Of a stretch of DNA of 22,992 bases, positions 7,356 to 15,903 are shown piece by piece. The first letter of the stretch is position 1, and the number at the start of each line of letters is the position of its first letter. The DNA comes from CAYVQE01 sp964633205 (GTDB taxonomy: Bacteria > Myxococcota > B64-G9): assembly GCA_964633205.1 (NCBI GenBank), contig CAZWFN010000104.1, positions 1 to 22,992 of the forward strand. Reading direction: 5' to 3'. Below the pieces are notes generated by a model. That model saw nothing but the letters and a program-made list of their open reading frames with translations. It had not been told where the DNA came from and searched no databases. The position numbers and the translations under genes were made by a program.

Positions 7356-10292
7356 ATGAGGCACGACGGAACCATGGAAGCGCTGGCCCGCTGGATCCAG
7401 AACCGCAACGTGGCCTGGGGCATCGTGCTGCTGGTCGGTCTGGTCACCGCCGCCGCTCTGTTGCAAACGCGCAAGCTCGAAAACGAGGACGACCTGCTGG
7501 CCTTCCTGCCGCAGGACAACCCGGACGTCCAGCTGTTCCACGACATCAACGAGCGTTTCGGCGGTCTCGAGCTGGCCATGGTCGGCATCGAGACCAGCGA
7601 CCCCTTCGACCCGCAATTCCTGCACCGGCTGCAGGAGGCCACCCAGGCGCTCAAAGACGATCCCGGCCTGGACCATGTGCTCAGCCTGACCAACGTGGTC
7701 GACTTCACCCCGGATCGCGAACGCGGCGGCGTGATCACCGCCCCGCTGGTCCAACACCTGCCCGAGAGCGAGGCCGAGCAGGCCGCGCTCGAGCGCAAGG
7801 TCATGTCGCGCGACCACGTGGTCGGCAATCTGATCGCCGAGGACGGCCGGGCGGTGCTGATCTACAATTTTCTGACCTACAGCGCCGATCCGCGCACCAT
7901 GGCCGGCCGCATCCAGTCGACCGTGCGCACCCACTTCCCCGACGAGGCCATCTACTGGGCCGGCAACCCCTTCGTCTCGACCTACATCTACGAGACCACC
8001 CAGCGCGACCTGCGGCGGCTGACCCCCTGGGCGGTGCTGGCCATCGTGGCCGTGATCCTGCTGGCCTTCCGCGACTGGCTGGGCGCCACCCTGGCGCTGT
8101 TGACCACCGGCATCGGCATCGCGGTCACCCTGGGGCTGATGGCCACCTTCGGCGTGCCGTTCAACATCGTGCTGTCGGCCATGCCCATCATCCTGTTCGC
8201 CATCGGCAGCGCCTACGGCATCCACCTGCTGTCGCGCTACTACAGCCTGACGGACAAGTGCGACACCGGCTCGGCCCTCGCCCGCACCCTCGATGGCATC
8301 GGCCCGGTGGTCATGGCCGCCGGGCTGACCACGGTGGCCAGCCTGTTGTCGTTCATGTTCATGGACATCCGGCCCATCCGGACCTTCGGCTTCTTCACCG
8401 CGGTGGGCATCCTGACCACGCTGGTGCTGTCGCTGACCTTCATCCCGGCCGTGGTCCGGCTGACCAACCTCAAGCGCAAGCAGGGCGAGTCGCTGCTGAT
8501 GCGCAAGGCCATGGTGCGCCTGACCGTGTTCGCCCAGACCCACCGCCTGCCGGTGGGCCTGGCGCTGCTGGTGCTGGCCGGCGGCAGCCTGTTCTGGGTC
8601 AGCCAGGTCAACACCAGCGTGGATCAGACCTCGTTCTTCGCCGAGGGCAGCCCGCCCGCTCGGGCCGATGACTTCATGGCCCGCCACTTCGGCGGCGGGC
8701 AGTTCATCCAGGTCTTCGTCGAGGGCGATCTGGACGACCCGCACGTGCTGCGCGAGCTACGGCGGATCGGCGACCGCATCGCCGTCCACCCCCGGGTCAC
8801 CTCGGTGCGCCACGTGGCCGACGCCCTGGCGCTATCGAACGAGGCCATGGTGGGCCAGCAGCGCATCCCGGACACCAAACCCCAGGTGCGCATGCTGTAC
8901 TCCTTCATGACCGGCGATCCGGCCGCGGCCCAGCTGCTGTCGGCCGAGCACGATCAGGGCCTGATCCACATCCAGGTCGACTCCTCCGCGGCCGAGCAGC
9001 TCGAGTCGGTGCTGGCCTTCTGCGAACGGGTGCTGGCCGAGGAGCTGATCAGCGACTATCGCGTGGTCGGGCCGAAGCACCCGCGCTGGGACGAGGCCGA
9101 GGCCCGCAAGCGCGACATGCTCACCTGGCGCCTGCTGGCGCTGGCCGACTTCTACGGCGCCGGCCTGCCGGAGGCCGTCGAGCGACCGGTACGGCGCTTC
9201 CTCCAGCAGCCGATACCCCCGCCGGCGCCCGAACGGCTCGAGGCCGAGCTGGTGCGCTTTCTGGGCTCCGAGGAATGCGCCATCGATCTGGTGGCCGAGC
9301 TCGACGCCGACCTCGACAGCCAGCCCGACCCGCGGCGCCGGGTGGCCGAAGAGCTGGCCGGCCTCGATGCGCTGCCCGACGAGCGCGAGCTCACCCGCAT
9401 CCTGGCCGGGGTGCTCGAGCGGCCGGCCGACGACCTGTTGATCCAGGATCTGGCCTGGTCGCTGCTGACCCCCTTCGAGGAAGCCTGGCGCGGGGTGCGC
9501 GCCAGCCAGCAGGCGGCCGCCCTGATCGCCGAGCTGGACATCGAGGTGCCGGCCGGCGGCAAGGGCGAGCGCTTCGTGTCCACCCTGGGCGCGGCCTTCT
9601 GGGATGCCGACAATCCCAAGGTGCTGCTGCCCGCCGCAGCCGGCGCAGGCGGGCTGCCCGCCGCAGCCGGCGTAGGCGGGCTGAAGATGCAGGCCAACGG
9701 CCTGCCGGTGCTGCACCGGGGCCTGTCGCGCTCGGTCGAGGCCAACCAGATCAAGAGCCTGCTGTTCGCGGTGCTGACCATCATCGTCATCCTCAGCGTG
9801 CTGTTCCGCTCCATCAGCGCCGGCCTGCTGGCCGCCAGCCCCACCCTGCTGACCCTGGCCATCATCTACGGCGGCATGGGCCTGCTGCGGGTGCACCTGG
9901 ACATCGGCACCTCCATGCTGGCCTCGATCGTGCTGGGCGTGGGCGTCGATTACGCCGTGCACCTGGTGGCCGCCTGGCACCCCAAGAACGGCGGCGGGCT
10001 GGTCACCTCGGCGGCCAACGCCGCCGACCACACCGGACCGGCCATCTGGACCAGTGCCATCATGATCTTCTGCGGCTTTTTCGTGCTGACGCTGGGCGAG
10101 GCCCGGCCGCTGCAGAACGTGGGCGGGCTGACCGCGGCCGCCATGCTGGTGGCCGCCCTGGCCACCTTCTTGGCCATCCCGGTGCTGGCCCGCAAGAGAC
10201 GCTACCGCAACGCCCCGGCCAGCCAGGATGAGCTGGACTGCTCCGAGGCGGTCGACGCGGTGCTGAACAAGGCGCTGCCCATCAAGAGCTGA
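7356..10292 (+). CDS. RND/MMPL-type exporter
   Basis: This 978-residue inner-membrane protein has the RND/MMPL plan. TM1 is near residues 19-37, a periplasmic domain follows, and a bundle of membrane helices lies at about 218-370 with the motif AIGSAYGIHLLSRY. After another helix near 399-417 comes a second periplasmic domain, then a second helix bundle at about 800-945 with GVGVDYAVHL, whose Asp865 is the likely proton-relay residue. The first bundle lacks the Asp. The second periplasmic domain is enlarged by a charged, helix-rich stretch (about 580-740) and a duplicated nine-residue LPAAAG(A/V)GG segment. It probably moves lipids or other hydrophobic compounds to the LolA-like and barrel proteins encoded next; the substrate is unknown. 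ATG 7356 has GAGG seven bases upstream; ATG 7374 is possible. The open frame further upstream, from 7251, runs through the promoter and is not expected to be translated. Confidence 0.9.
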   Translation: MRHDGTMEALARWIQNRNVAWGIVLLVGLVTAAALLQTRKLENEDDLLAFLPQDNPDVQLFHDINERFGGLELAMVGIETSDPFDPQFLHRLQEATQALKDDPGLDHVLSLTNVVDFTPDRERGGVITAPLVQHLPESEAEQAALERKVMSRDHVVGNLIAEDGRAVLIYNFLTYSADPRTMAGRIQSTVRTHFPDEAIYWAGNPFVSTYIYETTQRDLRRLTPWAVLAIVAVILLAFRDWLGATLALLTTGIGIAVTLGLMATFGVPFNIVLSAMPIILFAIGSAYGIHLLSRYYSLTDKCDTGSALARTLDGIGPVVMAAGLTTVASLLSFMFMDIRPIRTFGFFTAVGILTTLVLSLTFIPAVVRLTNLKRKQGESLLMRKAMVRLTVFAQTHRLPVGLALLVLAGGSLFWVSQVNTSVDQTSFFAEGSPPARADDFMARHFGGGQFIQVFVEGDLDDPHVLRELRRIGDRIAVHPRVTSVRHVADALALSNEAMVGQQRIPDTKPQVRMLYSFMTGDPAAAQLLSAEHDQGLIHIQVDSSAAEQLESVLAFCERVLAEELISDYRVVGPKHPRWDEAEARKRDMLTWRLLALADFYGAGLPEAVERPVRRFLQQPIPPPAPERLEAELVRFLGSEECAIDLVAELDADLDSQPDPRRRVAEELAGLDALPDERELTRILAGVLERPADDLLIQDLAWSLLTPFEEAWRGVRASQQAAALIAELDIEVPAGGKGERFVSTLGAAFWDADNPKVLLPAAAGAGGLPAAAGVGGLKMQANGLPVLHRGLSRSVEANQIKSLLFAVLTIIVILSVLFRSISAGLLAASPTLLTLAIIYGGMGLLRVHLDIGTSMLASIVLGVGVDYAVHLVAAWHPKNGGGLVTSAANAADHTGPAIWTSAIMIFCGFFVLTLGEARPLQNVGGLTAAAMLVAALATFLAIPVLARKRRYRNAPASQDELDCSEAVDAVLNKALPIKS
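9627..9680. repeat. 27-bp tandem duplication inside the exporter gene
   Basis: Two direct copies of 27 bases (9627-9653 and 9654-9680) differ at one position (GCGCAGG versus GCGTAGG). Each begins CTGCCCGCC and ends GGCGGG, so each can form a CCCGCC/GGCGGG hairpin. The unit is in frame and adds LPAAAGAGG and LPAAAGVGG (residues 758-775) to the periplasmic domain just before the second helix bundle. Its palindromic ends resemble REP-type elements, and it may be such an element inserted in coding DNA. Confidence 0.75.
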
Positions 10293-10323
10293 AACCCAAC
10301 CCCCCCCCGAGAGGACCGGAACC

Positions 10324-11097
10324 ATGCGAACGACACAAGGGATCATCGGTGCAAGCACAGTCGGCGGCGTCGTGCTGCTGGGTCTGCTGGCCGCCCCGGC
10401 GGCGACCGCCGGCGACAAGACGGCGGCCGAGATCGTCGCCCTGACCGACGAGGCCTTGACCCGCGCCCGCGACCAGTACTTCGTCTACGATATGATCACT
10501 TACGATCCGGGCAAGGAGCCGCGGGTGCTGCGCTTCGCGGTCCACATCCTGGGTGACAAGAAGCGGCGCATCGAGTTTCTGGCCCCGGGCGACGTGCGCG
10601 GCATGCGCTTTCTGGTGCTGGATGTGGATCAGATGTACGTCTACATGCCGGCCTACAAGAAGGTGCGGCGGGTGGCCTCGCACGTCAAGTCGCAGGGCTT
10701 CATGGGCGCGGCCTACACCCAGGACGCCATGAGCCTGACCCAGTTCGGCGATACCTTCACCGGCGAGCTGGTCGACCAGGACGACCAGATCTGGACGCTG
10801 GAGCTGACCAAGAAGCCCGAGGTCAGCTACAGCTACCCCAAGCTGGTGGTCAAGATCCGCAAGGACATCCACCAGCCGACCTATATCGCCTACTACAACG
10901 ACAAGGGCGTCAAGGTGCGCTCCGAGAAGCGCGAGGGCTTCCAGTGCAAGCAGAACCTGTGCAACCCGCGCAAGATGACCATGCTCGACCACACCCGCGG
11001 CGACCTCAAGAGCATCATGGTGCAGCGTGAGTGGAAGCCCAACACCGGCATCAGCGAGTCGCAGTTCACCGTCCGCTCGCTGCAGCGCCGCCGCTAG
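10324..11097 (+). CDS. LolA-like outer-membrane lipoprotein-sorting family protein
   Basis: This 257-residue protein has a Sec signal peptide with likely cleavage after ATA (residue 29), so it acts in the periplasm. The mature part matches the LolA-like sorting family found beside MMPL exporters: RRIEFLAPGDVRGMRFLVLD, MYVYMPAYKKVRRVASHVK, and the core GFMGAAYTQDAMSLTQFGD. Such proteins form a curved beta sheet that can hold a lipid. Cys208 and Cys213 (CKQNLC) could form a disulfide. It begins 31 bases after the exporter with GAGAGG upstream, and ends 17 bases before the barrel gene, so all three are one operon. It probably carries the exported molecule between the inner-membrane pump and the outer membrane. 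There is no Cys at the cleavage site, so it is not itself a lipoprotein. Confidence 0.88.
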   Translation: MRTTQGIIGASTVGGVVLLGLLAAPAATAGDKTAAEIVALTDEALTRARDQYFVYDMITYDPGKEPRVLRFAVHILGDKKRRIEFLAPGDVRGMRFLVLDVDQMYVYMPAYKKVRRVASHVKSQGFMGAAYTQDAMSLTQFGDTFTGELVDQDDQIWTLELTKKPEVSYSYPKLVVKIRKDIHQPTYIAYYNDKGVKVRSEKREGFQCKQNLCNPRKMTMLDHTRGDLKSIMVQREWKPNTGISESQFTVRSLQRRR

Positions 11098-11114
11098 CCA
11101 ACGGGTCCAGAGCC

Positions 11115-13118
11115 ATGCGCACGGCCACACGGCTGTTGGCGGTCTGGCTCGGGCTGGGTCTCGCGGCGGCGGGACCGGTCCAGGCCCAGCCGGCAGAGGA
11201 TGAAGCGGCACAGGAAGCCGAGGGCGGAGCCAGCGAGACCGAAGACGAGCAAACCGGATCCGCGGCGCCGGCCGAGCTGGACGAGCCCTTCGAGCCTCCC
11301 CCCGGCCTGGACGAGCCCTTCGAGCCGCCGCCCGGGCTCGACGAGGCGGCGCCGGCGGCCGCGGCCGACAGCCTGTCGCTGCCCGAGGTGGATCGGCTGG
11401 AGCTGCGCTGGGGCGGGCGCGTCCAGACCGATCTGCGCTTCCAGATCGAGCCCAAGTCCATCGGCCGCAGCTACGACTTCGAGGATCACACCTTCTACCA
11501 GCAGAACCAGCTGGAGACCGGCATCCGGCGCAACGAGAACATCTTCAAGCTCAAGCTCGACGCCGTCTACGGCCGCTTCGTCGGCGTGGTCGACATCGAC
11601 TTCGTCTGGCTGGGCCAGCCCTTCGAGGTCGAGGGGATCGATGACCTGACCCTGCGCAACCGGGTCGACAGCTACTACCTCGAGGCCCACGCGGCCTACA
11701 TCGAGGCCACCGATCTGATCGTCGACGGGCTCGACCTGCGCGTCGGCCAGCAGCTGGTCCAATGGGGCAAGGCCGATCAGTTCAACCCCACCAACAACCT
11801 CAACTCCGAGGATCTGGAAGACGTGCTGCTGTTCGGCCAGCAGCTGGCCAACGTGATGGCCCGGCTGGACTACCAGGTGCCCATCTACCTGGACGCGCTG
11901 CACTCGACCGTGCTGTCGGCAGTGCTGGTGCCCATCTTCAAGCCGGCATTGCTGGTGCGCTCGGCGCCGCTGGGCCTGGCCTTGGCCGACCGGCTGCCCT
12001 TCGCCAGCTCCAGCCTGCGCTACCAGATCCACACCGAGAAGGCTTTCACCGCCAACATGGGCTGGCCCACCCTGACCACCTCGGTCGAGCCGCGGCTGCC
12101 GGATGAGAGCTTCGCCAACATGCAGTACGCCTTCCGGCTGGCCACCTCCCTGTTCGGCCAGGACCTGGCCTTCAGCTACTACCGCGGCCGCGAGGACATT
12201 CCCCAGCCGGTGCGCAACCACACCGTGCAGCTCGAGCAGCCCTTCTGCCGGCGCGGCGATCCGGACGACTGCGTCCAGGGCCTGCTGCAGACCGAGGCCA
12301 CGGTGGCCTTTCCGCGCATCCAGGTGCTGGGCTTCAACCTGGCCGGCGAGATCCCGCTGGACTGGATCGACGACGCGCTGGGCGGCATCGGCTACCGCTT
12401 CGAGCTGGGCGTCTACTTCCCGGAAGAAGTGCGTATGAAGCTCGACCAGGAGGAGATCAACATCGGCATCGTGCAGCCGGCCGGCGAGTACGACTACGAC
12501 GGCGACGGCGAGCCGGGCGGGCCGCGGCCGGTGGTCATCGACGGCGAGCCCTTCGCCAAGTGGACCCTGGGGCTGGACTACTCCTTCGGCCCCCACGCCA
12601 TGCTCAACCTGATGTGGGTCCACGGCATGGTCGACGACTTCGGCGCCGGCGGCTTTTTCGACGACGGGGTGGTGGTGCGCGACGGCGGCGTGGCGGTCGC
12701 CGATCCGGACGCGCTGCAGAGCTGCGTCATCCAGGATCGGCTACTGGGCACCCGCGACTGCGGGCCGCGCTACGCCCGCGAGATCGTGCGCCCGCGCATC
12801 GGCGACTACCTGGTGCTGGGCCTGGACTTCAAGTTCGCCGACGACCGCGCCCTGCTGCGGCTGTTCGGCATCCTGGAGCTGACACCCTACTACCAGGACT
12901 ATTACGACGAGCAGCAGGGCCGGCGGGTGCGCAAGTACCTGGACATGTTCGGCGACGGCCTGTCGGTGGCGCTGTTCCCGGAGTTCAACTACAACTTCGG
13001 CAACGGCTTCGAGCTGGGCTGCGGCGCGCTGATCTATCTGGGCAAGGACTACACCAAGTTCGGCGACCCGGCGGCCGGCGGCTCCTTCGTGTTCACCCGC
13101 GCCCGCTACACCTACTGA
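11115..13118 (+). CDS. Outer-membrane beta-barrel protein (DUF1302-like) of the export operon
   Basis: This 667-residue protein begins with a signal peptide cleaved near VQA-Q (residue 24). An acidic, Pro-rich segment follows, containing two perfect LDEPFEPPPG repeats. The rest is rich in alternating aromatic and polar strands ending in FTRARYTY, an aromatic C-terminus suited to BAM-dependent barrel insertion. The stretch LRVGQQLVQWGKADQFNPTN resembles DUF1302-type porins, which often accompany LolA-like and MMPL genes. The start at ATG 11115 follows the LolA-like stop by 17 bases and gives a clean signal peptide; the frame open from 11031 overlaps the previous gene. It may be the outer-membrane destination or exit port of the exporter. 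The family assignment is moderate because it rests on motifs only. Confidence 0.82.
   Translation: MRTATRLLAVWLGLGLAAAGPVQAQPAEDEAAQEAEGGASETEDEQTGSAAPAELDEPFEPPPGLDEPFEPPPGLDEAAPAAAADSLSLPEVDRLELRWGGRVQTDLRFQIEPKSIGRSYDFEDHTFYQQNQLETGIRRNENIFKLKLDAVYGRFVGVVDIDFVWLGQPFEVEGIDDLTLRNRVDSYYLEAHAAYIEATDLIVDGLDLRVGQQLVQWGKADQFNPTNNLNSEDLEDVLLFGQQLANVMARLDYQVPIYLDALHSTVLSAVLVPIFKPALLVRSAPLGLALADRLPFASSSLRYQIHTEKAFTANMGWPTLTTSVEPRLPDESFANMQYAFRLATSLFGQDLAFSYYRGREDIPQPVRNHTVQLEQPFCRRGDPDDCVQGLLQTEATVAFPRIQVLGFNLAGEIPLDWIDDALGGIGYRFELGVYFPEEVRMKLDQEEINIGIVQPAGEYDYDGDGEPGGPRPVVIDGEPFAKWTLGLDYSFGPHAMLNLMWVHGMVDDFGAGGFFDDGVVVRDGGVAVADPDALQSCVIQDRLLGTRDCGPRYAREIVRPRIGDYLVLGLDFKFADDRALLRLFGILELTPYYQDYYDEQQGRRVRKYLDMFGDGLSVALFPEFNYNFGNGFELGCGALIYLGKDYTKFGDPAAGGSFVFTRARYTY
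11277..11336. repeat. 30-bp tandem repeat encoding LDEPFEPPPG twice
   Basis: Two adjacent 30-base units (11277-11306 and 11307-11336) encode identical ten-residue peptides and differ only at synonymous positions. A third partial unit (LDE) follows. It sits in the acidic, disordered-looking linker between the signal peptide and the barrel, and could be a flexible spacer or a docking peptide for a periplasmic partner. Confidence 0.85.
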
Positions 13119-13231
13119 AAACCGCCCGCGCTGGAGTTCCCATCTCCCGCCCTTTGCCGGGTTTCGATAAATGCCGGCTGGAGCGACGCCGCCCATCTGG
13201 CGCCAACCGCTTCTGGCGGATGAACTCCGGA

Positions 13232-15829
13232 TCAATCCCGGCCGTGGTGGACGGCTCGGATCTTGCCGACCAGCTCGTCGAGGTCGAAGGGCTTCTGCAC
13301 GAAATCGGCCACCCCGCCGCGCATCGACTCGACCGCCGAGTCCACCGTGCCGTGGCCGGTGACGATGATCACCGGCAGGTCGGGCCAGCGCTTCTGCACC
13401 GCCTGGAACAGCTCCAGCCCATCCATGCCCGGCATGGCCAGATCCACCAGGGCCACGTCGTAGTCCTGCCGGCCCAGCATCTCGATGGCCGTCCGGCCGT
13501 CGTTGGCGGTGTCGACGTCGAGCTTGCGCTGGACCATGCGCTTGGCGGTGTAGTTGGCGAACTCGACCTCGTCGTCGACCAGCAGCACCTTGAGCCGGAC
13601 CTCCTCGGCCTCGCCGCGACGCGGCACCATCTGCACCAGCGGGCAGATCTTCTCGTCGCTGTCGCGGTGGATCCGATCCCAGATGGCATCGACCGCCAGT
13701 GCCGCGGTGGGGAAGAGATGGTCCTCGCCGATCTTGGCCAGCAGGTGGGCACGGCGCATCACCTCGATCATGCGCTCGTTGACACCGCCGAAGTAGACGT
13801 CGTGGCCGGCCGCGCGCAGCCGATCGATCAGCAGCGACAGCGTCTCCTCGGCCGAGGCGTCCAGCTCGTTGATCCCCTCGGCCGAGAACACGAAGGCCCG
13901 CAGCTCGGGCATGGCCCGCAGCCGGGCGAGCACCTCGTCCTCGAGGTAGCTGGAGTTGGCGAAAAACAACGGCCCCTCGAAACGCACCACCGCAATGTGC
14001 TTGCACAGGGCCAGGCCGCGGTGGCCGGCCGAGTGCAGGTGGCCGTCGCGATCCAGCGACAGCTCGGCGATGGCCGGCTTCATTTTGCGGTACAGGAACA
14101 CGCCCACCGACAGCACCACCCCGATCAGGATGCCGCGGTCGAGGTGCGGGGCGAAGGCCAGGGTGCCGGCGAAGGTGATGATGCTGATGGCGCCGTCGGC
14201 CGGCTGCACCCGCCAGGCATGGACGATGCCCTTGATGTTGATCAGCCCGATCACGGCCATCATGATCACCGCCGCCAGCACCGACTGCGGCAGATGGTAG
14301 AGCAGCGGCGTGAACAGCAGCAGCACGATGACCACCACCGCGCTGGTGAACACGCTGGACAGGCCGGACACCGCCCCGGCCTGGATGTTGACCGCCGAGC
14401 GCGAGAACGAGCCCGAGACCGCATAGCTCTGGCCCACCGAGCCCAGGATGTTGGCCAGCCCCTGGCCGATCAGCTCCTGGTTCGGATCCAGCCGCTGGCC
14501 GGTGCGCGCGGCCATGGCCTTGGCGATGGAGATGGCCTCCATGAAGCCCAGGATGGAGATGATGATGGCCGCCACCAGCAGCTTGCTGAACACGCTCCAG
14601 TCCCAGCTCGGCAGCATCAGGCCGGGCAGCCCGGGCGGGATGGTACCGACCACCGCACCGCCGCCCATCAGGGTCAGCTGCTCGGGATCCAACGGGGTGT
14701 TGCCCACCTTGAGCCGCCAGGTGCCGGCCAGGCGCGAGCCGTCCTGCGGCGCCTCGCCGGCCGGGTAGAAGTGCACCCGATCGCCGCGCTCCACCGCGGT
14801 GAGCTTCATCGAGCGCAGCTGCTTGCGCAGATCGGAGGTATGGGCCTTGAGTTCGGCGATGTGGCGATCGAGCAGGCCGGCCATGGCGTGCAGCTCGAGC
14901 GAGGTGCGCGGCAGCACCTGCTCGGCCGCGGCCGGCGCGGCCTCCTCGTCGCGCAGCATGTCCAGGGTGACCTGGTGCCGGGAATGGCAGCTGGTGCACA
15001 GGCCATCGGTCTGCTGGCGCAGCTGCTCGACCTCCGGCCCCAGCTCGGCCCGGGCCTTGCCCATCAGCTTGATGTCGCGCGTGTCGGCGTTGAAACGCGC
15101 GATCTTCTTCTCGATGCCTTCGACGTGCAGCGCCTCGACCGGCGCCTGGCGATCATCGCGCAGGCCGATGCCCCAGGCGATCAGGGTGGTCACCGCCACC
15201 GCCGCCAGCACGAAGGGGATGCGCGGGTTCCAGCGCTTGAGGCCGTACATGATGGCGAAGGCCAGCAAGCCCAGCAGCAGCGTGGGCCAGTGGGTGAAGT
15301 TCCAGGCGGCCACGATCACCCGCCAGATGGTCTCGTAGTGGTGGGCCGCCTTGTCCACCGAGACGCCGAACATCTTGGACAGCTGGCTGGTGGCGATGAT
15401 GATGGCGGCCGCGTTGGTGAACCCGATCACCACCGGATGCGACAGGAAGTTGACCACCACCCCGAGCCGCAACAGCCCCAGCGAGAACTGGAACAGGCCG
15501 ACCAGCAAGGCCAGGAACAGGGCGTAGGCGATATAGCCCTCGCTGCCGGCGGTGGCCAGCGGCTCCAGGGTGGCCGCGGTCATCAGCGACACCACCGCCA
15601 CCGGCCCGGTGGCCAGCTGCCGGCTGGAGCCGAACAGGGCGGCCACCATGGGCGGCAGGAAGGCGGCGTACAGGCCGTAGTAGGGCGGCAGGCCGGCGAG
15701 CTGGGCATAGGCCATGGACTGCGGGATCAGCACCAGGGCCACGGTCACGCCGGAGATCAGGTCGGCGCGAAAATCGCCCGCTTTGTATCCCTCGAACCAA
15801 CCCAGGAATGGAAAGATGCGCTTGAGCAT
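13232..15829 (-). CDS. SulP anion transporter with CXXCH insertion, STAS and receiver domains
   Basis: This is an 865-residue protein, where ordinary SulP-STAS proteins have about 550-600. Residues 10-223 are the first half of the SulP core (VALVLIPQSMAYAQLAGLPP, FLSHPVVIGFTNAAAI). About 225-393 are an insertion between TM7 and TM8 that contains CTSCH (278-282) and His285, within long helical, charged segments. The core resumes at VGTIPPGLPGL with SGSFSRSAVN and the remaining helices to about 580. A STAS domain (about 600-725) has LDASAEE at the usual phosphorylation loop. A receiver (746-865) has VDDE, Asp796, Thr824 and Lys846. In the SulP fold the TM7-TM8 loop faces the periplasm, where haem c is attached. 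ATG 15829 has AGGAG upstream (CTCCT at 15839-15843); the longer frame lacks a signal. It is divergent from a gene set with two more receivers. The anion carried is unknown. Confidence 0.92.
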   Translation of the reverse strand: MLKRIFPFLGWFEGYKAGDFRADLISGVTVALVLIPQSMAYAQLAGLPPYYGLYAAFLPPMVAALFGSSRQLATGPVAVVSLMTAATLEPLATAGSEGYIAYALFLALLVGLFQFSLGLLRLGVVVNFLSHPVVIGFTNAAAIIIATSQLSKMFGVSVDKAAHHYETIWRVIVAAWNFTHWPTLLLGLLAFAIMYGLKRWNPRIPFVLAAVAVTTLIAWGIGLRDDRQAPVEALHVEGIEKKIARFNADTRDIKLMGKARAELGPEVEQLRQQTDGLCTSCHSRHQVTLDMLRDEEAAPAAAEQVLPRTSLELHAMAGLLDRHIAELKAHTSDLRKQLRSMKLTAVERGDRVHFYPAGEAPQDGSRLAGTWRLKVGNTPLDPEQLTLMGGGAVVGTIPPGLPGLMLPSWDWSVFSKLLVAAIIISILGFMEAISIAKAMAARTGQRLDPNQELIGQGLANILGSVGQSYAVSGSFSRSAVNIQAGAVSGLSSVFTSAVVVIVLLLFTPLLYHLPQSVLAAVIMMAVIGLINIKGIVHAWRVQPADGAISIITFAGTLAFAPHLDRGILIGVVLSVGVFLYRKMKPAIAELSLDRDGHLHSAGHRGLALCKHIAVVRFEGPLFFANSSYLEDEVLARLRAMPELRAFVFSAEGINELDASAEETLSLLIDRLRAAGHDVYFGGVNERMIEVMRRAHLLAKIGEDHLFPTAALAVDAIWDRIHRDSDEKICPLVQMVPRRGEAEEVRLKVLLVDDEVEFANYTAKRMVQRKLDVDTANDGRTAIEMLGRQDYDVALVDLAMPGMDGLELFQAVQKRWPDLPVIIVTGHGTVDSAVESMRGGVADFVQKPFDLDELVGKIRAVHHGRD
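14984..14998 (-). other. CXXCH haem-c-type motif in the SulP periplasmic loop
   Basis: The codons for Cys278-Thr-Ser-Cys281-His282 read without ambiguity here, and His285 makes the string CxxCHxxH. CXXCH is the covalent attachment motif for c-type haem, and the loop is on the side of the membrane where cytochrome c maturation works. Met291, His314, Met316 and His323 are possible distal ligands. A zinc site or a redox disulfide would use the same residues. Confidence 0.6.
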
Positions 15830-15838
15830 GCCGGTCGA

Positions 15839-15895
15839 CTCCTGTTGGCCTGACCCAGGGTGGGCCAATGGTATTCGCAATCGCTCAGGAATCAA
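15839..15895 (-). promoter_or_regulatory. Possible promoter and ribosome binding site of the SulP fusion gene
   Basis: On the minus strand, TTGATT (15895-15890) and TACCAT (15873-15868) are 16 bases apart, each matching four of six positions of the sigma-70 boxes. AGGAG (15843-15839) sits nine bases before the ATG at 15829. The ribosome site is convincing, the promoter only plausible. Confidence 0.35.
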
Positions 15896-15903
15896 AGAGA
15901 TTC

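Noticed and set aside
13119..13231. Bidirectional terminator between the convergent barrel and SulP genes
   Set aside because: Only weak stems are visible (CCCG/CGGG at 13146-13161 and CGCCA/TGGCG at 13201-13218), without proper T runs; not enough to call.
12741..14999. 752-codon minus-strand frame within and beyond the SulP gene
   Set aside because: Out of frame with SulP, rich in Arg/Gly/Ala, with no recognisable fold; the 865-residue SulP frame explains the region.
12560..15853. 1097-codon plus-strand frame across the barrel gene end and the SulP gene
   Set aside because: It crosses two convergent real genes and its product is a His/Gln/Gly-rich antisense shadow with no motif.
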